A stretch of 64,000 bases of DNA from Tilletiopsis washingtonensis (lineage: Eukaryota; Basidiomycota; Exobasidiomycetes; Entylomatales), in the NCBI RefSeq assembly GCF_003144115.1, contig NW_020312008.1, positions 1 through 64,000 on the forward strand, read 5' to 3'. This document shows, piece after piece, positions 51,818 to 63,100 of this stretch. Both the position numbers and the translations under genes were made by a program. The notes under the pieces were generated by a model, which searched no databases, was not told the origin of the DNA, and saw nothing but the letters and a program-made list of their open reading frames with translations. The stretch's first letter is position 1. Every line of letters starts with the position of its first letter.

Positions 51818-54016
51818 CTAGAAGGCGCAGCCGAACGCCGGCGCGCCACGGCGCAGCGCCGACGGCGACGTCGGGTTGCTCTGCACGCGCTGGCGCGACG
51901 CCGCAAACGACGGCTGCTGCGGCTGCGGCGCATAGCCGTCGAAGCGCTGCTGCACGGGGGCGAATGCGTGCTGCTGCGGCTGCGGCGAGTAGGCCTGCGA
52001 CGGCTGGTGCTGTGGGCGCGGCGAGGCGTGCGGCGTGGTGTTGGCACGCGGCGTCGAGGCGTGCGAGCTGCTGCTGTGCACCGAGGTCACGCCGGCGGCG
52101 GGCGCGGGGCCGAAGCTGTAGTCCTGCTCGCCCGGGAAGAAGATGCTCGGCGGCGGGTGGTTCGGCGGCGGCATCTGCGGCGGCATGTCGAGCGCGCCGA
52201 TGCTCTTGCGCCGCTGCTTGGCCACGAGCGCCAGCGGCTGCGTGGGGCCGGCGGTGCGAGGCAGCGCCTTGGTGGTGGTCATCGGCGACGGCGGCAGGTC
52301 GTCGTGCCCGCCCGTCGCGATGGGGAACTGCGCCGTGGGCGCCGTGTTCATGCGCGAGAAGGCCGCACGGCTGGCAGCCTTCGGCGTCGGCGCTGCTGGG
52401 GCGGCCTCGGCGGCGCCCTGGCTCTTGGTGCGCAGCAGCGGCTTGCGCGAGACCGAGTCGCGGCGAGCAGCCTCCTCGGCGGCGGGACGGCGGCGCAGGA
52501 TGGTGGGCTGCGTGTACTGGCCGCGCACAAACTTGGAGCGGCCGTCGTTGGGCGAGGCGGGGCCAGCGGCGGCCGAGAGCGTGTCGTACACCGTCGACGG
52601 GCGCCGCTCGTACACGCCCGACGCCGACGTGAAGCCCTGGTAGATGCCGCTCTGCGGGCGTGCGGCACGGCCGGAGACCTGCACGGCAAAGGGGTCGAGC
52701 AGCGGCAGCGGCTGCGAGCGCTGCGGCTGGATCCACGGGTCGCCCGACGACGTCGTCGACGGCGCCGGCGAGGCGTCGTTGGGGCCGCGCGTCAGAGACG
52801 CAAATGCTGTGCTGCGGTTGTCGTACACCCAGGGGTCGACGGAGCTGGCGCTGGAGGAGGCGCTCGGCGTGCGATTCATGGCGTCCGTCGCCGCCGGCAT
52901 GGGCGGCGGGCGCTGCAGGATGGGCGCCGGGATTGGCGGCTTGGGCGCGCGCCGCGAGCTGGCGGCGACCTCGGTGGCGTGCTGCAGCGCCGCCATGGCA
53001 TCGACGGCCGCCTGGGCACTCGAGAGCGGCGGCGCCTCGACGGGGCTGCCGGAGCGCGACTTGTCGCGGCCGTTGCGGTTCGGCAGCGAGGTCGTCGAGC
53101 GGCTGTGGCTGTGGGTGCGGGGCAGCGCCGGCGTCGTGTACGAGGCACGCTTGCTCTGTGCGTCCTCGGGCAGCGGCGGCGGCACCTGGGCGCCGTGCGA
53201 CGGCCGGCTGCGCAGCGTCGGCTTGACGGCCTCGACGGGGCTCGGCGGCTCCTCGTCGAACTCAAACGACGACGGCGGCGACGAGTAGGCCGACGACGAG
53301 TAGCCGCTGCTGCCGCTGCGGCCCGAGCTGCGTGCGCTCATGCTGGCGTCCGAGATGGGCCGTTGCGAGGGCTGGTCGGCCCACTGGATGCCCGAGTTGG
53401 CGGCCGCCGCCGCACCGGCTGCTCCCGCCGCGGCGGCGCCGGCTGGCAGGCGCGAGAAGCGCTGGCGGTAGTTGTCGAGGTGGCTGACGCCCGACGCCTG
53501 CGACTGGCTCGTCACGTAGCTCGACGAGGAGCTGCCGTTGGAGATGGGCCGCATGTCGACGTGCTGCGCCGGCGCCGAGCCGACGGCCGACGGCAGCACG
53601 GCGTGAACCTTGACGGCCGTCTGGAACTTCCAGCTCGGCACCTCGCTGAACGCCGTGCCGTCGCTGGCGCGGCTGTCGCAGCGCGAGAGCGAGGGGCGCG
53701 TCGGAGCGAGGCCGTGCGGCGGCGAGGCGGACAGCTGCTGGTGGTGGTGGTGGTGCTGCTGTTGCTGCTGCGGCTGGTGCTGGTGCTGGTGCTGGGGCTG
53801 CTGCGGCGAGTGCGGCGCCTGGTTGGAGGCCAGGCGCGCAACGAGGCGCGCGTTGGCAGCGGCGATCTCGGCCTCGCGACGGGCACGACGGGCCGAGGTG
53901 AGGTGGGCCGACTCGGCGCACTCAAAGTCAAGCGCCTCGCTGCCGCGGCGGATGGGCGAGTTTCCGGGACCGGCCTCGTGGCGGCGGGCCCAGCGCGGAA
54001 CGAGGGAGGTGAGCAT
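51818..54016 (-). CDS. Large disordered protein with Gln/His-rich tract
   Basis: Intronless, 732 aa from ATG 54016, not recognised. The N-terminus reads MLTSLVPRWARRHEAGPGNSPIRRGSEALDFECA-like, then an Arg/Ala-rich helix (SARRARREAEIAAANARLVARL). A Gln/His run (HQHQHQPQQQQQHHHHH) follows at bases about 53745-53800. One better conserved-looking island is SEVPSWKFQTAVKVHAVLPS. The rest is Ser/Pro-rich with repeated DPWVYDNRS/DPWIQPQRS-type segments, and it ends APAFGCAF. There is no membrane segment. Convergent with the preceding gene (195 bp between stops). The repeated DPW motifs could be protein-binding peptides such as clathrin-adaptor ligands, which is speculative. Confidence 0.72.
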   Translation of the reverse strand: MLTSLVPRWARRHEAGPGNSPIRRGSEALDFECAESAHLTSARRARREAEIAAANARLVARLASNQAPHSPQQPQHQHQHQPQQQQQHHHHHQQLSASPPHGLAPTRPSLSRCDSRASDGTAFSEVPSWKFQTAVKVHAVLPSAVGSAPAQHVDMRPISNGSSSSSYVTSQSQASGVSHLDNYRQRFSRLPAGAAAAGAAGAAAAANSGIQWADQPSQRPISDASMSARSSGRSGSSGYSSSAYSSPPSSFEFDEEPPSPVEAVKPTLRSRPSHGAQVPPPLPEDAQSKRASYTTPALPRTHSHSRSTTSLPNRNGRDKSRSGSPVEAPPLSSAQAAVDAMAALQHATEVAASSRRAPKPPIPAPILQRPPPMPAATDAMNRTPSASSSASSVDPWVYDNRSTAFASLTRGPNDASPAPSTTSSGDPWIQPQRSQPLPLLDPFAVQVSGRAARPQSGIYQGFTSASGVYERRPSTVYDTLSAAAGPASPNDGRSKFVRGQYTQPTILRRRPAAEEAARRDSVSRKPLLRTKSQGAAEAAPAAPTPKAASRAAFSRMNTAPTAQFPIATGGHDDLPPSPMTTTKALPRTAGPTQPLALVAKQRRKSIGALDMPPQMPPPNHPPPSIFFPGEQDYSFGPAPAAGVTSVHSSSSHASTPRANTTPHASPRPQHQPSQAYSPQPQQHAFAPVQQRFDGYAPQPQQPSFAASRQRVQSNPTSPSALRRGAPAFGCAF

Positions 54017-55326
54017 CGTGGACCGGCGGGATGAGGGCAGGCGCAGAGGGGCAGGTGGGAGGATGGGTTGCGCAGACGATGGTTGGGGGGAGTGGAGCAG
54101 GCCCGGCGGCACCCTGTCCTGCTTCTTATGCCAGCTCGAGGGTGCCGGCAACGTTTGGCACGCCGCAGCTTGCCCAACGATTCCGGACGTCGACGAGGAT
54201 GGAGCGGGCGGAGACGGCTCGGCGGAGGGATTGGCGGCGTCTGCTGATTCAGACGGCGCCGAGAGAAGTGCAATGGGCAGGTAGAGATCGAGCCATGCGA
54301 CGTCTGTCCTGCCGGGATGCCAGGATCAACAACGTCGAGGGCTGCACCCAATGCGACCCGGCCTCCTGCCGCGCGACTGCGCCCGCGACGGCCTGGCCTC
54401 CGGCACCCACGGAATGCCGGACTATTGACTGCACTGAGCGAGGCAGCGTGTGGCGGAGTGCCTGCACATGGTTGCATCCAGCATCGGCGAGGGGCGGAGC
54501 GCCGCAGCGAGGGCGACGCATGCATCGCAGGCGTGCTAGCCTGGGTAAGGGCCTCCGCATGGACGCGTGCTGCGGTGCTGTGCTGGGCGCCTGGCGAGCG
54601 GATGGTGCACGCCGCAAGCGAGACACGGCCTGCATCCGCAGTGGGCAGCGGTGCTGGCTGAGCTGCTGCTGCGGCAGCGCCGAGCAACGCTGCGGCCGCA
54701 AGCGTCTGCCCCACCGGCCCGGCTGCGTCGAGGAGGGGTGCCAGGGGGCCGAGGCGAGGCGCTGGCGAGTGTCTCGCCGCACCGCATGCGGCGCGCATCG
54801 CCGGCGCCGCTGAGACACGGGCGCGCCGCCTGTCTGCGCGCGCGTGCGGGAGTCGCGCGCGCCCGCCGCGACCGCATGCGTACGGTGCGCCGCGGCGCCT
54901 CTCTGCTCATCTCGCTCTGCGCGGCGTGGCGCCTCGCCCAACAGACGGCCGCCGAAGCGTGGGATCAGCTCGCTGCCCGGTGCCGCCGCCGATGGAAGCG
55001 CCGTCTGCTGTGGTAACGAAGGCGCACGGGCCGGCTGCCAGAGCTTCTCTCGGCCCTGTGACAGGTGCAACACACACACGCCGTGCATCGATGCATAGAG
55101 CCTGCCGCACCGACGTTGCCGCGCTCGCCGAGCGAGACCGCCGCGTGAGGCGCAACCGCGCCCGTCCAACACCTCCGACGCCGAGCCATGGCCGGCGCGC
55201 GCTTGGCGACGTGGTGCGCCCATCGGCCCATGCCTGCTGGGCCTCAGGGCTCGCCTGCCACATCGACGCCTCTCGGACGCCGAGACGCAGCTGCGAGAGA
55301 ATGAGAGCGGCACGTGCCAGATGTGG
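54017..55326. other. Gene-free 1.3 kb
   Basis: GC-rich DNA upstream of the disordered-protein gene. A 373-codon frame on the minus strand (54249-55370) is Arg/Cys/His-rich, overlaps the next gene and has no protein-like features. No RNA gene or repeat was recognised. Confidence 0.5.
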
Positions 55327-55751
55327 CTATTGCATGCGCACGTACGCGCCGCCGAAGCATGCCAGTGCAAACGTCACGAGCGAGTAGGCGCGCAGTGGGC
55401 TGCGTGTGCGCGTGCGTGCAAAGGTGCCGAGCGCGTGCGCCTCTTTGAGCGAGTAGAGGCCCAGCGCCGAGAGCGTGGCCGCGCCCGTCAGACGGCACGA
55501 GAGACAGTCGGCGCCCGGCAGCGTGCCCGCGGCAGATGCGTGCGGCGGCGGCGATGCCGACTCGAGCAGCAATGGCCGCGGAAGAAACTGCGAGAAGAGC
55601 GGCGTAAGGCGCGCTGCCCAGAACACCGAGTGGAGGCACGCAACACTCGACACGCCAGGGGCTCGTCACGTGGTTGTCATTCAGAGTCGAGCTCGGTGAC
55701 GCAGGGCAGATGTGGTGGTGCACGCACAGCAGGTGCACCCCGCTGCTCCAT
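55327..55751 (-). CDS. DUF4536/DMAC1-like small membrane protein (5' end tentative)
   Basis: Small mitochondrial-type protein, 94 aa in the proposed model: exon 1 at 55751-55728 (MEQRGAPA), intron 55588-55727 and exon 2 at 55587-55327. Exon 2 carries GADCLSCRLTGAATLSALGLYSL, the cysteine-containing first helix of DUF4536 (distal membrane-arm assembly component 1-like), and a second hydrophobic helix RAYSLVTFALACFGGAYVRM. In animals this family helps assemble complex I. The exon 2 frame has no ATG of its own, so an upstream exon is needed. The donor GTGCGT and phase-0 join make the model workable but unproven. It starts 41 bp after MIC10 ends on the same strand. Confidence 0.62.
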
Positions 55752-55791
55752 GCCCCTCGCGGCCGCCTCCACAATGCCATGAACGGGCCCT

Positions 55792-56864
55792 CTAGACCTG
55801 CCGCACCTTGCTGGCCACCTCCTCCTTGAGCTCCTTGGCCTTGGACACGCCCTCGCTCGACGCGTCCTTGGCCTTCTCCTTGAGTGCGCCGAAGCCCTCG
55901 CCGGCCTTCTGCGAGAGACGCTCGAGCGTCGTCGCCGGCGCCTTGCCCTTCTCGGGCGACGACGAGGGCACGATGCGCACGCCCGGCACGGCGACGGGCG
56001 CGAAGCTGCGCTCGCAGTCCGTGTAGCCCGAGCCCAGGCCGAAGCCGGTGCCGAGCCAGACGGGGAATGCGCGGCCTGCGAGGCAGAAGTCAGCAGCGGC
56101 AGCGGCAAGAGCAGGCCGCGCGAAGAGCGACATCGGCAAGAGCAGGCCGCGCGAAGAGCGGCACGGGTCAAGTTTGGGCCACACAGTCAAGCTGCGGTAC
56201 CGCCAACCGGGAGCGGTGTGCGGCGCAGGCGCCAGACACCGAGTTCTCTGGATGAATGCGCAGAGCGCGAGCGAGGCAGCACAGGCTGCACCTGGCAGAG
56301 CGCCTGGAGTTGCAAATTGGCTGCAGCATAGCGCCTTGTAGGGCACAAGGCACCGGCGCAGCAAGCTGAGCCATGTCTCGAGCCCGTCCGCGCCTGCCTG
56401 GCCAGCCTTGTAGCCTCGCAGCGGTCGCACCGGGCGCGTGGTCTGGACAAGCTTGCGGAGCCCGCATTCGTGATGCTGCAGCGACGAATGACCTGCTGCT
56501 CTGCCTCGAGACAGGCGCCATGCCGGCCCTTCCTGTCCGCTCCCTTCCGTTGTCCTCCACCTCAGCACTCGTCCGGCCCGTGCGCACGCTCCGCCCGCCG
56601 CACCCTCTGCCGCGCTGCCTGCTGTGACCGCGCACTACTCACGCTTGAAGAGCAGCACCGAGAGCACCACGCCGACACCGAAGCCCGCGCCCGTCTTGAC
56701 GATGGCGTTGCTGATGCAGAGGTCGGTCTGTGCGCCGAGTCGCACCGAGTCAGTCACACTGCGCAGAAGCGGCGGCGGCCACGCGCCAGGCACAGCAGGC
56801 GCACCTTCTGCGAGATGATGTCCTCGGACGGGATGCGCGGCGACGACGACGACGGGGCGGCCAT
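55792..56864 (-). CDS. MIC10: MICOS complex subunit Mic10, C-terminally extended
   Basis: Mic10 bends the inner mitochondrial membrane at crista junctions. Exons on the minus strand: 56864-56805, 56727-56643, 56075-55792 (142 aa). Splicing gives SEDIISQKTDLCISNAIVKTG, then [41 protein letters not shown], with both glycine-rich transmembrane hairpin helices (GxGxGxG) intact. Compared with about 97 residues in yeast, this protein has an extra tail of about 65 residues rich in Lys/Glu/Ala (ERLSQKAGEGFGALKEKAKD), probably an amphipathic helix in the intermembrane space. Intron 2 is 567 bp, ten times the local norm, and contains a 31-bp tandem duplication. Confidence 0.92.
56103..56164. repeat. 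31-bp tandem duplication inside MIC10 intron 2
   Basis: Two adjacent copies beginning CGGCAAGAGCAGGCCGCGCG, at 56103-56133 and 56134-56164, differing only at their last few bases. It lies in the unusually long second intron of MIC10. No function is apparent. Confidence 0.85.
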
Positions 56865-57144
56865 GGTTGCGGAGTGGGGCGGGATGGATGGGGTCGAGAA
56901 GGTCTGGCCGAGTGCGACCGCATGACGCGCGCCGCGCCGCCGCCAGGGGGCCCGGCGCCAGCCCAGCCTTTGTGCCTGGCTGCGCCGGGAGCGGCCGGTG
57001 CGTCACGTGCGGCGGCGCGTCCCGATCCGCGCCTCCACATCGGGCGCCCGCACATCCGCGCGTGCCCAGTCACACACATCGGCCCCGAAGCACACAGCAC
57101 CAGCATGAGCTACTAAGGGTGTCATTGCAGCGTCACGCATGCCC

Positions 57145-59595
57145 TCACGGCAGCACGGAGTAGTAGTCTGCGTCGTCCTCCTCGCCCGACGCATCGGCGT
57201 CACTGAGCTCGCTGCTGTCCGAGAACACGCCCGTGTCGTCGCCCGCAGCGCTAGTCGCACCAGGCGGCGCACGTCCGCCGCGCAGGAAGCACGGACGCAC
57301 GACAGACGCCGCATCGTCGGGCTCGGCGTCCGAGGCGTCAAGCGAGCGCTGCGAGGCGGGCAGCGACGGCGGCGGCGGCGGCGTGTCGAGCTCGCGCTGC
57401 GGCTGCGAGCCGAGAAAGACGACGCTGGAGGCCTGGCTCGGCAGCGGCGGCGCCTCGGCCGTGCGCGGCTGTAGGCGAGCACTGGGCGACGGCGAAGGCT
57501 CCTGACCGACTTCGAGGTCCATGACCGTCATGCGCTTCTTCGTCGGCGAGCCCGAGGCGCCGCGCGCGTCGAGCGACGTGTTCGAGGCGCGCGGGCGTGG
57601 CCTGCGCTGCGAAGACGAAGGCATCTCTGGCGCAGCCTCCTCTGGCTCAGCCACGGCTGCCACCTTGGCGCGCGGACGAGGCCGCCGCGGGCCCTGTTGA
57701 GATGGCACATCCGTGCCAGAGCCTGAGGCCTGCGCACTTGTCGAGGCGGCCGCAGGACGCGCCTTCGGACGCTGCGTCGCTGGTGAAAGCGACGGCGCCG
57801 CATCGTGCTCCGGGCCTCGAGCTCTCTTCGGCGGACTGCCCGCAGGTAGGTCGAGCTCGGCGGCGCGGCTTGTGCGAGAGGTGCGCTTGAATGGGCCTTT
57901 CTGCGAGCTCGCACTCGCCTCGCCGAATGCGCCATCGCCGGCGCCCCAGCCCTGGTGCTCGTCGCTGGCCGCCGGAAAGACCGCGAGTCCATACGCCGAT
58001 GACTCGTCCTTGAGCGCCTTGGCCTCTGCCAGCGAGCAGGTGCAGTCCTCCTGGATCAGCAGGCAGACCATCTCGGGCAGCAGCACGGCGTCGATGAAGT
58101 GCTGTGTGCCTAGTGGCGCGATGCGAGCGCTGGCCTGCGCGAGGTCGAGCTCGGGCGACGGCGGTGAGCGCAGAAAGTGCGAGGTGAGCACGTTGCGCAG
58201 CGTGATCCAGCCCAGTTCGCCATAGCTGTGGCCGAGACGTCAGCAGAGGCGCAGCGTGTGGTCGTCGTGTGCAACTCACTAGCCAGCCTGCATGTCGCTG
58301 AACGCCTCAATGCCGTGCCCTGCGCCTCGTCGTGCATCTTCACGCTGCTTCCAGCGCACGAACCACTCGCTCGACGTCGGATCGCGCACACGCGCCTCCA
58401 GCTCCGGCACCAGCTGCGCAGCGCGTTGTACGAGTTCGGCTTCCTCCAGCCGCATCGGCCAGCCCTTGGCAACGCCGGCGGGGATTGTGACGAGCTCGTC
58501 GTGGTGCCGATGACACGCGTTGACCGTCTTGGTGGCGCTGATCTTCTGGCCCGGATGATCGTGCGCGTGGTCGAGCAGCTGCTGCAGCATGAACAGGAGC
58601 ATCGGTGACGGAATTTCGGGCAGCTCGGCGCCGCACCACGGGCACCGCTCGAGCTCTGCGCAGCATATGCATCAGAGCTCTGCGGCATTCTGAACGCTGC
58701 GGATCGCGCTCACCTTCGGCGTCTTCTGGAAGTGCAGCGTTCCTCGCTGAGGCACTAGCACTGTTAGACGAATGCGTCAGTCTCGAAGCACCGCAACGTA
58801 GGACGACTGCATCTCGCCATGCACACCAGGCGCCGATCGCATGCTGACTCACCTCTCCTGCGACTTCCAGAGGTCCATGTCGATCGTGAGCTGCTGCGCC
58901 ACGCGGAAGCCCTCGTTCATGTGCGCCTCCTCGCGGCGCTTCTGTGCTGCCGCCTCCTCCAGCGAGCTAGGCGGCCCACCGCTGCGCTCAGGAATGCGGA
59001 TGGCGCTCTTGCGAGCGCGACGCGGACTGCGCTGCGAGCTCGGCCCGGCGCCGGACTTGCTCGCCGGCGGCTCGTCTTCGTCTGTGAGGATAGGCGACGG
59101 CGAGCGCGGCTTGTAGTCCGCCGGCGCAGTCGTCACAAGCTCCTCGAGCGGCGACGAGTCGACGACGGGCTCGGGCGAGCGGCGCGAGGTGGCACTTGGC
59201 TTCGGCCGGGGCCGCGAGGTGCCTTTCGGCACTGCCTTGGCCGCGGCCTTCGGCGGTGCCTTTGGGCCAAGCGTGGGCACCGCACCACTGCCGAAGATCT
59301 GCGCCGCGTCCGAGCTGCGGAACGAGTTGTCCGCCGGCTTGCCCGCTCGCGGCTTCGGCGCGGGCCTGGACGGCCCAGCAGCGTTGGCCGCCTCGGCGCT
59401 GGTCTCTGCGAGCGGCGCGCCATCCTTGTTGCGCATGCGCCCGACGACGGACGCTTGTTGTGCGTGGTTGCGGCCGGACACGCGACGCGGCTCGATGATG
59501 ACCGCTGGCTCGGTGCCGCTGTCGAAGGCGGGCTGCGAGCCACTGGCGTCGCTGGGCGTGTAGCGCGCCGCCAGATGGCCGGACAGGCTGTCCAT
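57145..59595 (-). CDS. RTC4-like domain protein
   Basis: Exons on the minus strand: 59595-58853, 58760-58714, 58655-58280, 58225-57145 (748 aa). A disordered N-terminal part ends in a helix (AAQKRREEAHMNEGFRVAQQL). The middle has a CPWCGAELPEIPSP zinc-ribbon-like start and HRHHDELVTIPAGVAKGWP. Splicing creates QAGYYGELGWITL, then FIDAVLLPEMVCLLIQEDC and SSAYGLAVFP, the core of the RTC4 (restriction of telomere capping 4) domain. The C-terminal third is Ser/Pro-rich and acidic (SGEEDDADYY). Exon 2 is only 47 bp but frame and splice sites agree. RTC4 was named for a yeast telomere-capping phenotype. The molecular function is unknown. The domain call is fairly secure. Confidence 0.85.
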
Positions 59596-60148
59596 GGCGG
59601 CGTGGACGGCACAGCGCTGCGCTGGAGACGGAGTGAGGAGTGTGACGGGGCTGAATGTGGGACGAAAGGAGGATGCATCACGCGGGCGCAGGCGTGTGCT
59701 GCCGCATCTGGCCTGCGGGCGTGGGAACGCTCGACCGCCCTGCGCCTTCGCGCGACCAACACGCAGCGGCGGAGCAACACCCCGCCTTGCTGACCCCTGC
59801 AGCGCCAGGCAGCGCCACGGGCGGGAGCAGCACAGTCGGGAGCGCCTCAGTGTGCAGCGTCAGAGACGATCAGAGCCCTCTCGCGCGGCGGCCGAGTCTT
59901 GGCTGATGAACGCAGCGCCACCTCCCGCCGCGTCGCGCTTTGCCTATCAACGGGCTCACGCGTCTCGCGTAAAGTGGTCTGGCGCGGCGGCTGAGCAGCA
60001 GCGCCGCCCGATGGGTGTTGGACGCCTGATTCAGCCCTTTGTCCCTGCTTCACCACCACCACCACCGCCCGCCCTATCAAGCCGCACACAGCACACCGCC
60101 ACCTTCACCTCTCCCGCTCCACTCGCCACCCGGCGCAGACCGGCCAAG
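59596..60148. promoter_or_regulatory. Divergent promoter of RTC4-like and SNF2 genes
   Basis: 553 bp between opposite-strand starts. Contains a GCGTGGGAAC element at 59719-59728 followed by ACCAACAC near 59757, and a C/T-rich leader (CACCACCACCACCG) before ATG 60149. No gene was recognised in it. Confidence 0.5.
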
Positions 60149-63100
60149 ATGCCCAAAGCACGCAGCAGCGGCAGCGGCGGCGCGGGCCACGGCGTGAGTG
60201 GGCCGCAGCGGCGCGGATTTGGAGATGTGGAGAAGCGTGCGCGGCGCGACGTGGAGTGCGCAGCAGCTCGACGGCGGCGGCTCGATGGCGACGGACGAGT
60301 CGTCAGGCTGGCGTAGCGGAGCAGTGCGACTACCCATACATCAGCACGACACAGCACTGACGCCAAACCTGCCACAGCTAGAGAACGCCATCGAGCTGAG
60401 CTCGGGCGACGAGTCGAGCAGCGACGACCAGCCCATCGTGCTGGCGCCGACGAAGAAACGCGCCTCCAGCGGGAACACCAAGCCGGCCGACCGCCCCGTG
60501 CCTCGTCCTGCGGTGCATGGCTCGGCGAGCGCAAGCAAGAAGCGCAGCGCGGCCGACGTGCCACTGAGCTCCGAGTCTGAGGATCTGCCTGACCTGCACT
60601 TCGGCTCGGGCTTCAGCAGGGCCGCGCCCGTCGCCAAACTGCCGCAGCGCAGCCGCTCCGACGGTCCTCCCAAGAACGTGGCGTCCGGTAGCGTCAAACG
60701 CGAGGCATCAGGCTCCGGCGCTCGTGACAGTGCCGTTCCTGCCCCGCGCCGCGCACCGGTCGTGCACATGGCCGAGTCCGACGAGGACGTCAAGGTCCAC
60801 ATCCCGGCAACCCCAGCACAGGCCGAGGGCGCCTACACGCGCTTCGCAACGCTGAGAGCAGGTGAGCTCTCGAACGCTGTCGCGCGCGGTCATCACCATG
60901 CTGACTTCCTGCTCAGCCGTGCGTGTCGACGATGCGGTGCAGGCGCTCGACGCCCGCGGTAAGGAGGTCAAGATCAACGTCGCGGGCTCGATGCTCGTCG
61001 TGACGCTGGCCGATGACGATGCCTTTCTCGGCGAGATCCAATGCCGCGCTCTGCTGCCCTTCTTCAACGGCTTGTACCCCGTGCAGCACCGCGCGTTCCT
61101 GCTGGGTGAGCTAGAGCCGGGTGTTCTGGCGATGTGCTGGAGCTCACGCACACTCATGCCAGCGCCGGCAATCGCAGCGCGCTCGCACAACGTGGCCTTC
61201 GACCTCAGTGCGCTCACCAAGCTGACGGAGACGTACCGTCGCAAGATCAAGAATGTCGTCTTCAACGACGGCGGCAACGTCACGTTCCTCTCGCGCAAGG
61301 GCGCCGGCAAGGACGCGGCAGACTACGGCGCCGAGATGCGCGCCGTCGTGGCTGCTGAACCTCGCGAGACGCTGAAGGGTGTAGGAAAGGAAGAGAGGGC
61401 ACGCATCGCCCAAGCTCGTCTTGAAGAGGCCATTGCCGAGCGGCGCAAGCGTCGCGCTGACGCACAGGCCGCGGCCGCGGCGCAGGCCCAGCCTGTCGCC
61501 GGTCCCAGCGGAGTCAAGCACGAGGGCGACGTCAAGCCCGAAGTGCCCGCCGTCGTCGCGGCTGCCGAGCAAGGTGAGCGAGGCCAAGATCCTCGCGCAT
61601 GGTGGAATAACGCAATCGACCCCGTCTGGGCTGCCCTCCACCAAGGTGTCGCGCTGGTCGGTGCCGCTCTCGGACGTGAGTCATCCGCCTGCCGCCTCTG
61701 CTGCGAACAGACGCTGATGCTTCTCGTATGATAGCGGCCGCAGGTGCACCCGCAGCGGTGCCTGGCGCACTGCCCGCACTGCCGCCTGCACGCCTGGCTC
61801 GCCAGGTTTTCATTGACGGGGAGTTGGTTGAGATCGAGGGCGACGACCCGGCGGGCGCGCTCTTCAATGGCCTCGCGCCGCCCGCGCCGGGCTCGGAGAT
61901 GGCCGACATGCTGCGCAACATGGCGCAGGGAGAGTACCACGGTGAGTGTGCGCTCTCTCCGGCTCGCTGCCCGGGCTCACCCTGTGCCTTGCAGGCAACG
62001 ACGCGCTGGGCGCGCTGTACGATGAGAAGGTCAGTGTCTTGTTGCGATGACCATGAGCTCTGCTGACCACCTCGCAGGCCTCGTTCGACGTCGCGCATCT
62101 GCCCAAGTACGCCGACACCGACGCACGTGAGTCAGCTCCGGCACGACTCTCGCGGCACCGCTGACGCCGTGGCGCAGTGAGAGCGCGCGGCCTCAAGACG
62201 TCGCTGTACCCGCACCAGCTGCAGGGCCTGCGCTGGATGATCGAGGCGGAACACCGTACGCTGCCTCAGGAGCCCGACGACGAGCCCGTGATGCTATACG
62301 TGGCGCGCAAGGATGCCCGTGGCGGCCGCTACTGGTACCACATGGGCTTGCGCGAGTCCACGCGCCGTCCGCCGCCCCTGCCGCGCGGCGGCATCCTCTC
62401 CGACGGCATGGGCCTGGGCAAGACGCTGCAGGTACGTCGCGAGCACCGGCTTGATGTGCCATGGCCGCTCACGTCAGATTCGCAGGTCGTTGCCCTGATC
62501 ATCAGCGACTGCGATGACCCCAGCGCTGCACGCGGCGCCGACGTCAAGCCCGACGCAGACATGAAGAACGGCCACAGCGATACGGAGGACGACGGCCCGG
62601 CGCCGAAGAAGCGCGCTGCCCTTAAGGGCAAGGGCAAGGCGAAGGCGGCCTCCAGCGTGAAGAAGGAGGCGGGCGGCCGCGCAGCAAAGGGCAAGGCGCG
62701 CAGCAGCTTTGTCAAGAAGGAGTCGCGCCGCTCGCGCTCGGAGTCTGCCGACTCGGACTCGTACACCGAGTCGGGCTCGGAGTCGGACGAGCTGCTCTCG
62801 AGCGAGGACGACACGGGCATCCCTGACGACGACCCGGAAGCGCCCTACACGCACACGAACCTCATCGTCATGCCACTCTCGATTCTCACGCAGTGGAAGG
62901 ACCAGATTGCGGTGAGCCTGCGCGAGGCAGGCTTTGGGGGGCAGCCGCTGACACTCCTTCGCTCCAGATTCACACGTCCGGCGTGCGCGTGCTCGTCTAC
63001 CACGGAGCCGACGTGGTCAAGAAGTACAAGACGTTCAAGAACTACGACATCGTCCTCACGACGTTCGACACGCTCAAGAACCAGCACCGCGTGCTGGCCG

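Noticed and set aside
54249-55370. 373-codon minus-strand frame
   Set aside because: Arg/Cys/His-rich, overlaps the DUF4536-like exon in another frame, no start context or domain.
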